Below are positions 1 through 6,481 of a stretch of DNA of 8,815 nt, piece after piece. Every line of letters starts with the position of its first letter. The stretch's first letter is position 1. The DNA comes from Treponema sp. GTDB lineage: Bacteria; Spirochaetota; Spirochaetia; Treponematales; Treponemataceae. The translations under genes were made by a program, and so were the position numbers. The notes under the pieces are model-generated. The model searched no databases and was not told where the DNA came from. It saw only the letters and a list, made by a program, of their open reading frames with translations. The DNA is taken from positions 1 through 8,815 of the forward strand of contig JAAZLA010000116.1 of the NCBI GenBank assembly GCA_012799545.1. The letters run 5' to 3'.

Positions 1-573
1 ACCGTTGCAATCTGTGAGATAGGCTATAGAAAAATCATCTTCTTCTATTCTATATCCTGTTGTGCCAATATCGCCATGTTCAAGAGGAATAGCAAGAATG
101 TTAAGATTTCCTATTTTGACTGGTTTTTCTTTATAGGCTTCGACATTTTTTAAGCTAATACGTGGTTTTCCGCCACCTTCTTGCGTTTTTTTAAAGACAT
201 AGGAAAAACGATTTTTTATATCTTTTATAGTATTTCTATCGGCATAGACCTTTAATGTATCGCAATCTGCAGCTCGGTTTTGTGCAAAAGAACAGGTATG
301 GGAAAAAATACGTACATCATCGAGACCATGAAGATGATCGGCATGGCTATGAGTGATAAAAACCGCATCAAGGGAGGGCAGCCCGTAACGAAGTGCTTGT
401 GATCGAAAGTCGGGCCCAATGTCAATAACAATGCTCTCACCATTTTTCCCGCGAATAAAGGCGGAGGTTCTCAGTCGATTATCTTTTGGGTCTTTTGAAG
501 TGCAGCGCGGACAGAGACAATTGATTACCGGCATGCCATGGCTCGTTCCTGTTCCTGCTAATAAAACTTGCAT
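1..573 (-). CDS. PhnP-like metallo-beta-lactamase-fold hydrolase (partial, C-terminus beyond left edge)
   Basis: This frame is open from an ATG at 573 to the window edge (191 codons, no stop). Members of the MBL superfamily are metal-dependent hydrolases; the PhnP-like branch includes phosphodiesterases acting on cyclic phosphates. Seen here: an N-terminal GTGTSHGMPV segment (7-16), a Cys cluster C19/C21/C24 matching the structural zinc site of this branch, IVIDIGPDFR (48-57), the metal-binding THSHADH (74-80), then HGLDDVR, a later His in LEHGD (H166) and Asp in LTDCNG (D188), both expected metal ligands. The last conserved His would lie outside the window. The ATG at 573 is preferred because conserved sequence begins directly after it, although no Shine-Dalgarno precedes it. 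It is divergent from the 653-1255 gene. Family is confident; the substrate is not known, and no phosphonate genes are nearby. Confidence 0.9.
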   Translation of the reverse strand, partial: MQVLLAGTGTSHGMPVINCLCPRCTSKDPKDNRLRTSAFIRGKNGESIVIDIGPDFRSQALRYGLPSLDAVFITHSHADHLHGLDDVRIFSHTCSFAQNRAADCDTLKVYADRNTIKDIKNRFSYVFKKTQEGGGKPRISLKNVEAYKEKPVKIGNLNILAIPLEHGDIGTTGYRIEEDDFSIAYLTDCNG

Positions 574-600
574 GACAAAAATAATAAACTTTGTTATAGT
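572..600 (+). promoter_or_regulatory. Putative sigma-70-type promoter for the 653-1255 gene
   Basis: A -35-like ATGACA (572-577) and a -10-like TATAGT (595-600) are separated by exactly 17 bases; each matches 5 of 6 consensus positions. Transcription would begin near 607, giving a leader of about 46 bases before the ATG at 653. It overlaps the first bases of the divergent hydrolase gene. The call rests on motif matching only, and chance matches are common in AT-rich DNA. Confidence 0.45.
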
Positions 601-609
601 ATAGGTCAA
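581..609 (-). promoter_or_regulatory. Putative sigma-70-type promoter for the MBL-fold hydrolase gene
   Basis: Read on the minus strand, TTGACC (604-609, 5 of 6 to consensus) is followed after 17 bases by TATTAT (581-586). The expected start of transcription lies at about 573-574, on the hydrolase ATG itself, which fits the absence of a Shine-Dalgarno there and suggests a leaderless mRNA. The hexamers interleave with the opposing promoter at 572-600. A weaker alternative -10 is TATACT (598-603), but its -35 would be poor. Confidence 0.45.
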
Positions 610-652
610 GCCATTTTTAAAAAGATTTTTTAGAAAGGGCAAAAGGAAGACT

Positions 653-1255
653 ATGTCCGACATGATGTCTGTTTTAGATTATATTTTAAATCATTGCTCT
701 GCAAAGGAATTAGAAGTCATTGAAACTGCGGTAAAAAAAAGAAAGAGTAACCTTGGCTCTGCTTCTTTGGACTTAAATGCCTTTGCAAAAAATCTTTCAA
801 AAACAATGAATGATTCTATTTCACAAACAATTGCTGGTTTTCAAGAAAGCCTCAAAGATTTTGCTTGGGATTTGGTGAAAAAAGAGAATCCTGATTTAAG
901 CGATGAAGATACAGAAATTATAGTTAATCAAATGATTCCCGATGTTTTAGCATCTCGAAAAGAATTAAAGGTTGCTGATTATATTCGAAGTGGTGAGAGT
1001 TTAGTTCATGAGGGGCAGGTGAACGGTTTCCCAATCGATGCCATGCTCGAAATGGTGTTTCAATTTATTAGTTACAGTAATGGGAGTCTCGCTCCAGAAG
1101 AAGATCGGGCTTTGCATAATGCGGTAAAAGATTGGCCGACAGTTTTTTGGAAAGCCTTTCCCGAACCCTTGCAAGAATTGATTCGCTCATACTTAAAAGG
1201 TATGATTGATTCAAATGTCTTTGAAAATGCGCTTACTATTCTTTTGTCTGAATAA
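653..1255 (+). CDS. Hypothetical protein, 200 aa, predicted mostly helical and soluble
   Basis: I do not recognise the family. The start at 653 is supported by AAGGA at 643-647 followed by five bases; the ATGs at 662 and 665 are alternatives with worse spacing. The protein has no signal peptide, no membrane segment and no metal or nucleotide motif that I can see. It looks almost wholly alpha-helical: a short N-terminal helical region, a basic KKRK patch (28-31), a central amphipathic stretch of about residues 42-75, and a C-terminal half with Trp and Pro turns (DWPTVFWKAFPEPLQ). It stands alone on the plus strand between two minus-strand units and converges on uvrB with a 16-base gap. The good ribosome site and length argue that it is a real gene. 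No function is proposed. Confidence 0.8.
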   Translation: MSDMMSVLDYILNHCSAKELEVIETAVKKRKSNLGSASLDLNAFAKNLSKTMNDSISQTIAGFQESLKDFAWDLVKKENPDLSDEDTEIIVNQMIPDVLASRKELKVADYIRSGESLVHEGQVNGFPIDAMLEMVFQFISYSNGSLAPEEDRALHNAVKDWPTVFWKAFPEPLQELIRSYLKGMIDSNVFENALTILLSE

Positions 1256-1271
1256 TTTTTAGAAGCCTTGT

Positions 1272-3260
1272 TTAAATATCGTGTTCTTCTTTAAGCTTTG
1301 TTATTTCATCTCGTATGAGGGCAGCTTTTTCAAATTCAAGACGCTCGGCGCAATCCATCATTTCTTTTTCCAAGGCACGTATAAGTTTTTTTCGCTCCTT
1401 TGGTATGAGCATATTGAAAGAGTTTTTCAAAACAGAAAGCTCTGTTTCAACCACTTCTTTTTCTTCTTCAATCTGTCGTACCAAGATATCTTCAATTGCC
1501 TTGGAGATAGTTGTGGGTGTGATGCCGTGTTCTTTGTTAAAGGCTTCTTGAATTTCCCGTCGCCTTTGCGTTTCTTCGATTGCTTCTTTCATAGCATCGC
1601 TCATGCGGTCGGCATACATTACAACGCGGCCTTCTTGGTTTCGTGCCGCCCTCCCAATAATTTGAATGAGACTTGTTGTCGAGCGTAAAAAACCAATCTT
1701 ATCTGCATCTAAGATGCCGATAAAAGAAACTTCGGGTAAATCTATACCTTCTCGAAGTAAGTTAATACCGACAAGCACGTCAAACTCTCCTGCTCGTAAG
1801 CCCTTGAGAATTTCTACCCGTTCAATTGTTTCTACTTCACTGTGAATATAGCGTACCTTCAAACCATGGCTGATTAGATAATCGGTAAGGTCTTCTGCCA
1901 TTTTTTTTGTGAGGGTGAGGACAAGACTTCGCTCATTTGCTGCAATTCGTTTTTGCACTTCACCAAAGATATGTTTCATTTGCCCCTCGCTGGGATGCAC
2001 TTCGACGATTGGGTCGAGCAGTCCGGTTGGTCGAATGAGTTGTTCGACAATTTGCGTGCTGCGATCGTATTCGAGTTGGCGAGGGGTTGCGGAAACATAG
2101 ATAACTTGATTTGTCATACTTTCAAATTCGTCTATTTTTAAGGGACGGTTATCGAGGGCACTGGGAAGGCGAAATCCAAAGTCAATGAGGTTTTGTTTTC
2201 GTGATCGGTCGCCCTCATACATGGCACCTATTTGGCTTACGGTTACGTGAGACTCGTCGATAAAGCATAGAAAATCTTTGGGAAAATAATGCAAAAGGGT
2301 TGCCGGAGGAACACCAGGGGGACGATTTCCGATGGGTGCAGAATAATTTTCTATGCCTGAACAATAGCCCATCTCCGCAAGCATTTCCAAGTCGTAGTTT
2401 GTCCTTGTTTTTAAGCGCTCAGCTTCTAGCATCTTTCCTTCTTTCAATAAAAACTGATACTGTACATCGAGCTCAGCTTTTATTTTATCTCGCGCCTTCA
2501 TGAGCATTTCATGGGGAACCACAAAGTGCTTTGCTGGGTAGATTATCACTTCATCGAGTTCTTCGATTGTTTCTCCAGTAAGCGGGTTGAATCGCCGAAT
2601 TCTGCTTACTTCTTCCCAGTCGAGTTCAATGCGATAGGCGTCGCTCATATAGGCAGGGAAAACTTCGAGGACGTCTCCTCGCATGCGAAAGTGACCGCGG
2701 TCCAAAATTTCATTTCGCTCGTATTGTAAATTGATAAGGTTTTTTGCAAAGGTGGAGGGGCTTAGGCTTTGTTTTTTTTCTATATGCACTCGCATATCGC
2801 GATACATTTCGGGCATACCTAAACCATAAATGCAGGAAACGGTTGCGATTACGATGACGTCTCGCCTTTCCATGAGGCTGTAGGTAGCAGCGAGTCTGAG
2901 GCGGTCTATTTCGTCGTTTATGGAGGCGTCCTTTTCTATGTAGAGATCGCGCGCAGGGACGTAGGCTTCTGGTTGATAATAATCATAATAGGAGACAAAG
3001 TATTCGACAGCATTGTTTGGAAAAAAACTTTTAAATTCACGATAGAGTTGTGCTGCGAGCGTTTTATTGTGGCTAATAATAAGCGTTGTTTTTTGAACCT
3101 GCTCGATAATTTTTGCCATGGTAAAGGTTTTTCCTGAACCGGTAACACCCTTTAGTGTTTGGTATCTATCACCGCGTAGAAAACCCTGACTTAAAGCTTT
3201 TATCGCTTGCGGTTGGTCTCCTGCAGGCTCGTAAGGCGAATCAATTACAAAGGCTCTCAT
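1272..3260 (-). CDS. uvrB: UvrABC excision nuclease subunit UvrB
   Basis: UvrB is the damage-verification helicase-like subunit of nucleotide excision repair; it receives damaged DNA from UvrA and recruits UvrC. The 662-aa length fits the family. Visible in order: the N-terminal SPYEPAGDQPQAI (8-20), Walker A GVTGSGKT (38-45), the damage-probing beta-hairpin region with YYDYYQPEAY (91-100), Walker B FIDESH (333-338), YVSATP (388-393), motif V VGINLLREGIDLPEV (497-511), motif VI QIIGRAARN (533-541), and the C-terminal UVR domain (about 623-658) that contacts UvrC. The ATG is preceded by GGGAGG (complement of 3270-3275) with nine bases of spacing. It is the second gene of an operon, starting 16 bases after the htrA stop, and probably depends on the htrA promoter. 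One odd residue is Ile522 in DADKIGF, where Glu is usual. I see no clear terminator after it. Confidence 0.98.
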   Translation of the reverse strand: MRAFVIDSPYEPAGDQPQAIKALSQGFLRGDRYQTLKGVTGSGKTFTMAKIIEQVQKTTLIISHNKTLAAQLYREFKSFFPNNAVEYFVSYYDYYQPEAYVPARDLYIEKDASINDEIDRLRLAATYSLMERRDVIVIATVSCIYGLGMPEMYRDMRVHIEKKQSLSPSTFAKNLINLQYERNEILDRGHFRMRGDVLEVFPAYMSDAYRIELDWEEVSRIRRFNPLTGETIEELDEVIIYPAKHFVVPHEMLMKARDKIKAELDVQYQFLLKEGKMLEAERLKTRTNYDLEMLAEMGYCSGIENYSAPIGNRPPGVPPATLLHYFPKDFLCFIDESHVTVSQIGAMYEGDRSRKQNLIDFGFRLPSALDNRPLKIDEFESMTNQVIYVSATPRQLEYDRSTQIVEQLIRPTGLLDPIVEVHPSEGQMKHIFGEVQKRIAANERSLVLTLTKKMAEDLTDYLISHGLKVRYIHSEVETIERVEILKGLRAGEFDVLVGINLLREGIDLPEVSFIGILDADKIGFLRSTTSLIQIIGRAARNQEGRVVMYADRMSDAMKEAIEETQRRREIQEAFNKEHGITPTTISKAIEDILVRQIEEEKEVVETELSVLKNSFNMLIPKERKKLIRALEKEMMDCAERLEFEKAALIRDEITKLKEEHDI

Positions 3261-3276
3261 CGTTCTTAGCCTCCCG

Positions 3277-4497
3277 TTATTTCGTTGTTGTTTCAGAAAG
3301 GATTACAGGAATCGTGAGGTTTTGCTTTCCCCTTTGAATGCCCACTTGTACAAGATCACCTGGTCTGCTTTCCTCGAGGGCTGTGTTTAAGTCAACGAGG
3401 GAAGAGATTTCTGTGCCATTTATTTCGGTTATAATATCTCCCCCGATATAAAAGATAGAAGAAAAACGGTTATAGCGAACTGCCTCATTTCCCGCCTTTA
3501 TCCCTGCCTTGGCAAGGTTGCTATTTTTGGGAAGCTCCGAAACAAGCAAGCCCTTTTGTATAGGAATATTTGCATAGTTTGCTATTGTGGCGTTGAGCTC
3601 GACAAAGCTGCCGTTAAGACTGCCACGATTTACATAGCCGTATTGCATAATGTCAGAGACAATGCGTTTGGCGGTATTTACTGGAACCGCAAAACCAACT
3701 CCTGCAGAACTTCCAGAAGTCGAATAAATCATTGTGTTTATACCGATCATTTTTCCACTTGAGTCGAGGAGGGGACCGCCAGAATTTCCAGGGTTTATCG
3801 CAGAGTCGGTTTGTATCATGTCTTTTATTATGATGTTTTTATCGATTTGAATTGGGCGACCGAGACTTGAAATAATGCCCGTTGTCATCGTTCGATCAAA
3901 GCCAAAGGGATTTCCTATGGCTATGACTTTTTGTCCTACCTTAAGATTATTTGAATCTGCATAGCTGATAGTTTTAAGACTGATATTCTTTGGTGGGTCA
4001 AATTTTATAACCGCAATATCTGTTTGTGCATCGACACCTATTACCTTGCCTTCGTACTGCGTACCGTCAGAAAGGGAAACATAAATTTTATACGCGTTTG
4101 CAACAACGTGGCGATTTGTGACGACATATCCCCTTGCATCGATAATAGAACCTGATCCACTTGAGCCTTCTGTTGGATAGGGTTGGCTAAACCAACTATA
4201 GCTTATAACTTCGGTGCTTATATTTACAACTGCGGGGCTAAAGTTTTCGTATACTAAAATATTTTGCTGCTCATCAATAGTATAGCCTGCTGTATAATCA
4301 ACAAGATTTTGCTGGATGGTAGAAAAAGGAGGGGTGTTTGTTTCGTTTATAAAGTTTGTATTTTCGCTTGTTTGTATTGTTTGTCCCTCTTTTTTATAGC
4401 TTGGACCAAGGAAGATAAAGACGAAGGCAAAAAAAAAGGCAAGGCTTGCGGAAACAAGAGAGCTTATAATAACGTGTTTTTTTGTATAGAGTTTCAT
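3277..4497 (-). CDS. htrA: HtrA/Deg-family periplasmic serine protease, membrane-anchored, one PDZ domain
   Basis: This is a trypsin-fold protease of protein quality control or regulated proteolysis acting outside the cytoplasmic membrane. In the 406 residues: a short basic N-terminus and one hydrophobic segment (about 9-31) that serves as an uncleaved anchor or signal peptide, a low-complexity polar linker (33-75), the protease domain with His130 (TNRHVV), Asp160 (QTDIAV) and Ser239 (GNSGGPL), and a single C-terminal PDZ domain (about 295-400, including IGGDIITEING). One PDZ plus an N-terminal anchor resembles DegS and similar bacterial HtrAs; the exact subtype is not certain. The ATG follows AAGGAAGG (complement of 4502-4509) with four bases of spacing. 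It leads the htrA-uvrB operon. A run of nine T (4429-4437 complement) encodes three Phe in the anchor. Confidence 0.96.
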   Translation of the reverse strand: MKLYTKKHVIISSLVSASLAFFFAFVFIFLGPSYKKEGQTIQTSENTNFINETNTPPFSTIQQNLVDYTAGYTIDEQQNILVYENFSPAVVNISTEVISYSWFSQPYPTEGSSGSGSIIDARGYVVTNRHVVANAYKIYVSLSDGTQYEGKVIGVDAQTDIAVIKFDPPKNISLKTISYADSNNLKVGQKVIAIGNPFGFDRTMTTGIISSLGRPIQIDKNIIIKDMIQTDSAINPGNSGGPLLDSSGKMIGINTMIYSTSGSSAGVGFAVPVNTAKRIVSDIMQYGYVNRGSLNGSFVELNATIANYANIPIQKGLLVSELPKNSNLAKAGIKAGNEAVRYNRFSSIFYIGGDIITEINGTEISSLVDLNTALEESRPGDLVQVGIQRGKQNLTIPVILSETTTK

Positions 4498-4518
4498 AGT
4501 ACCTTCCTTTATAAGATA

Positions 4519-4547
4519 AATATAGCAAAAAAAAACGGCAGAGTCAA
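4519..4547 (-). promoter_or_regulatory. Putative sigma-70-type promoter for htrA-uvrB, overlapping the upstream terminator
   Basis: On the minus strand, TTGACT (4542-4547) and TATATT (4519-4524) are spaced by 17 bases, each 5 of 6 to consensus. Initiation would fall at about 4511-4513, leaving a leader of roughly 15 bases that contains the strong AAGGAAGG ribosome site. The -35 lies in the inner stem and loop of the pfp terminator, and the T-run is in the spacer. No sigma-E-type -35 is seen. Motif-based inference. Confidence 0.5.
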
Positions 4548-4568
4548 AAGGAAAGACTAAGCCGTTTT
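4527..4568 (-). terminator. Rho-independent terminator after PPi-phosphofructokinase
   Basis: An eight-base stem pairs AAAACGGC (4532-4539) with GCCGTTTT (4561-4568). Inside it, after a 2x2 internal loop, AGTC (4542-4545) pairs with GACT (4555-4558) around a nine-base loop. On the minus strand the stem leads into nine consecutive T (complement of 4527-4535). It starts about 25 bases past the pfp stop, so it should end that transcript before htrA. The plus-strand side also has a T-rich flank (4571-4577), but no plus-strand gene reads into it. Confidence 0.85.
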
Positions 4569-4592
4569 CATTTTTTTATACATTAAAAAAAA

Positions 4593-6374
4593 TTATTTTT
4601 TTGTCTTTGCGGGTTTTGCCTTGCTTGTGGCCTTTGTTTTTGCTGTGGTTTTTTTTGCACTAGTTTTTGCAGAAGCTTTTGGCGCATCGGCAACTACTAC
4701 CTCAGTTGGCTTTCCTTTTCCACGTTCGAGTAAAAGTGTTTTTGTTGTGGTATCGCAAACTTCACTCGGACCATAGTACTGGATAGCACCGGGGAAGAGG
4801 TAACTTGTTTTAAGTGCCCATTTGTCACGATTTTTTGCAAAGGTTTTAAATGGCTTGCCGTCGAGTTCAACGAGGGCTTTTTTTATAACTGGCTTTTTGC
4901 TTCCATGTCTTTGTTCCATATTCATCATCATAGTGAGTGGAATACCACCTGCTGTCCAGTCTTTTGCATCTGCGGTGAGATTTTGCACAGATGAGAGATA
5001 ACCCGTTAAACCACTTGCAATGAGCACAAAGGCGGTATAGCCGAGTGCATAGCAATAATCCGAATCGAAATTGCTTGGAAAGGCACAACGACCTTCATAG
5101 CCAAAGAAGTGTGTGTATGAGCTAAAGGTTCCTGTGTAAGAACCTTTTTTCTTCATTTCTGCAAGTTGTGTTTCAACCATGCTCACTAAAAGTTTCTCAG
5201 TTTCGATTCTGGATACTTGTACGTTTCCATGTGGGTCACGGTCAGCCAAAAACTGGTCTGCAATTGCTTCAGGAAGAGAGTCAAAGGTTTTGAATGAGCT
5301 TGCGGTAAGATGTGACTTGAGCCAATCTTTTTTATCAGCAAAGCTTTTAAGTTTTTCAAAAGAGCTTGCTTCTGTTGCCATTTTATCGTTTAACTCCGCA
5401 ATGAGTTTTTTCATTTCGGGTATAAATTCAACTAAGCCTTCTGGGATAAGCACAATACCAAAGTTTTCATCGTTTTCAGCTCGCTTTGCGATTACCTGAC
5501 AAATATCATCACTGATTTGTTTTAAGGTCATTTTTTTCTCTTCTATTTCTTCAGAGATAAGACAAATATTTGGCTGTGTTTGCAATGCGCATTCCAGTGC
5601 GATATGACTAGCAGAGCGTCCCATGAGTTTTATAAAGTGCCAGTATTTTTTTGCAGAGTTTGCATCGCGGCCGATGTTTCCGATCAGTTCTGAGTAGGTT
5701 TTTGTTGCGGTGTCAAAACCAAAGCTTGTTTCAATTTGCTTGTTTTTTAAGTCGCCATCGATTGTTTTTGGAACACCAATAACGCGTGTGCTCATGCCGG
5801 TTTGTATAAAATGCTCGGCGAGAAGTGCTGCGTTTGTATTTGAGTCGTCGCCACCGATAATAACGATTGCATCGAGTTTGAGTTTTTTTGCGGTTTCCAT
5901 AGAAGACGCAATTTGCTCAGGCGTTTCGATCTTTGTTCGACCAGAACCGATAATATCAAAACCGCCTGTGTTTCGGTACTCGTCCATAAATTTGTCTTTT
6001 ATTTCGACATACTTTGCATCGATTAAACCTGCAGGGCCGTTAAGGAATCCATATAATTTGCTATCAGGATTTCCCGCTTTAATACCGTCATAGAGACCAG
6101 CGATAACATTATGCCCACCGGGTGCTTGTCCACCTGAAAGAATAACACCAACTCGAATAAGTTCTTTTACCGCTGGATTTTTCCCCTTCACAAAATGTGC
6201 AATTGGTTTGCCATAAGTGTTTTTAAATAATTCTTTTAAGTCCGCTTCGTCACTAATTGCCTTTGTTGGTTTACCAAATGCTACCTGAATAGTGTTAAGG
6301 CGCAATTTTAGAACTGCTGGTAGTTTTGGTTTGTACGCATACCGTGCATTTTGCAATGCAGAAATCTTTGCCAT
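4593..6374 (-). CDS. pfp: Pyrophosphate-dependent 6-phosphofructokinase, long (plant/spirochaete-type) form
   Basis: This enzyme phosphorylates fructose 6-phosphate with pyrophosphate, reversibly, in cytoplasmic glycolysis/gluconeogenesis. The PPi type is shown by GGDDSNTNA (174-182; ATP enzymes have GGDGS) and by PKTIDGDLKN (202-211; the Lys replaces the Gly of PGTIDND). Also present are VILSGGQAPGGHN near the N-terminus, MGRSASH (251-257) and FGYEGR (424-429). I place the start at the ATG at 6374 (593 aa), because AGGAG (complement of 6383-6387) lies eight bases upstream and the familiar N-terminal region begins there. An in-frame ATG at 6413 would add 13 residues but has no ribosome site. 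The last 30 residues (564-593) are almost only Lys, Ala, Thr and Ser, a basic tail not needed for the fold. It appears monocistronic, with a terminator downstream. Confidence 0.96.
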   Translation of the reverse strand: MAKISALQNARYAYKPKLPAVLKLRLNTIQVAFGKPTKAISDEADLKELFKNTYGKPIAHFVKGKNPAVKELIRVGVILSGGQAPGGHNVIAGLYDGIKAGNPDSKLYGFLNGPAGLIDAKYVEIKDKFMDEYRNTGGFDIIGSGRTKIETPEQIASSMETAKKLKLDAIVIIGGDDSNTNAALLAEHFIQTGMSTRVIGVPKTIDGDLKNKQIETSFGFDTATKTYSELIGNIGRDANSAKKYWHFIKLMGRSASHIALECALQTQPNICLISEEIEEKKMTLKQISDDICQVIAKRAENDENFGIVLIPEGLVEFIPEMKKLIAELNDKMATEASSFEKLKSFADKKDWLKSHLTASSFKTFDSLPEAIADQFLADRDPHGNVQVSRIETEKLLVSMVETQLAEMKKKGSYTGTFSSYTHFFGYEGRCAFPSNFDSDYCYALGYTAFVLIASGLTGYLSSVQNLTADAKDWTAGGIPLTMMMNMEQRHGSKKPVIKKALVELDGKPFKTFAKNRDKWALKTSYLFPGAIQYYGPSEVCDTTTKTLLLERGKGKPTEVVVADAPKASAKTSAKKTTAKTKATSKAKPAKTKK

Positions 6375-6426
6375 AGAAAATTCTCCTGTTTCTTGGTAAG
6401 TAAGTTTTTTCATTATAGAAAATTCT
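6373..6426. repeat. Twelve-base direct repeat in the pfp leader
   Basis: The sequence atagaaaattct occurs at 6373-6384 and again at 6415-6426, exactly 42 bases apart. On the coding strand each copy abuts an in-frame ATG: the upstream one precedes the ATG at 6413, the downstream one ends in the probable start at 6374 and includes part of the spacing from the AGGAG. It may be a chance AT-rich repeat or a duplicated site. Confidence 0.5.
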
Positions 6427-6431
6427 TTTAT

Positions 6432-6460
6432 ATAGTATAGGAAAAGAAATAGAGTTTCAA
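6432..6460 (-). promoter_or_regulatory. Possible promoter for pfp
   Basis: On the minus strand TTGAAA (6455-6460) is followed after 17 bases by TACTAT (6432-6437, 4 of 6), or after 15 bases by the better hexamer TATACT (6434-6439). Transcription would start near 6426, giving a leader of about 50 bases to the ATG at 6374. This is weaker than the htrA promoter; the location between two minus-strand genes is its main support. Confidence 0.3.
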
Positions 6461-6481
6461 CTGGGTAAAAACGCTCTTTAT

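Noticed and set aside
1256..1271. Bidirectional terminator between the convergent 200-aa gene and uvrB
   Set aside because: The gap is 16 bases and I could find no stem longer than four or five scattered pairs there or in the adjoining gene ends.
1281..2729. Several plus-strand open frames of 60-135 aa opposite uvrB
   Set aside because: They are shadows of a complete, canonical uvrB; their residue makeup (Cys- and Phe-rich) is typical of antisense frames and they lack ribosome sites.
6375..6413. N-terminal 13-residue extension of PPi-phosphofructokinase from the ATG at 6413
   Set aside because: No ribosome site precedes it, whereas AGGAG is correctly placed before the ATG at 6374.
6451..6477. 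Weak hairpin (AGAG/CTCT plus TTT/AAA with a bulge) followed by a T-rich stretch on the minus strand, as a terminator for the nuclease gene
   Set aside because: Only seven mostly A-T pairs with a two-base bulge and no uninterrupted T-run; far weaker than the terminator at 4527-4568.
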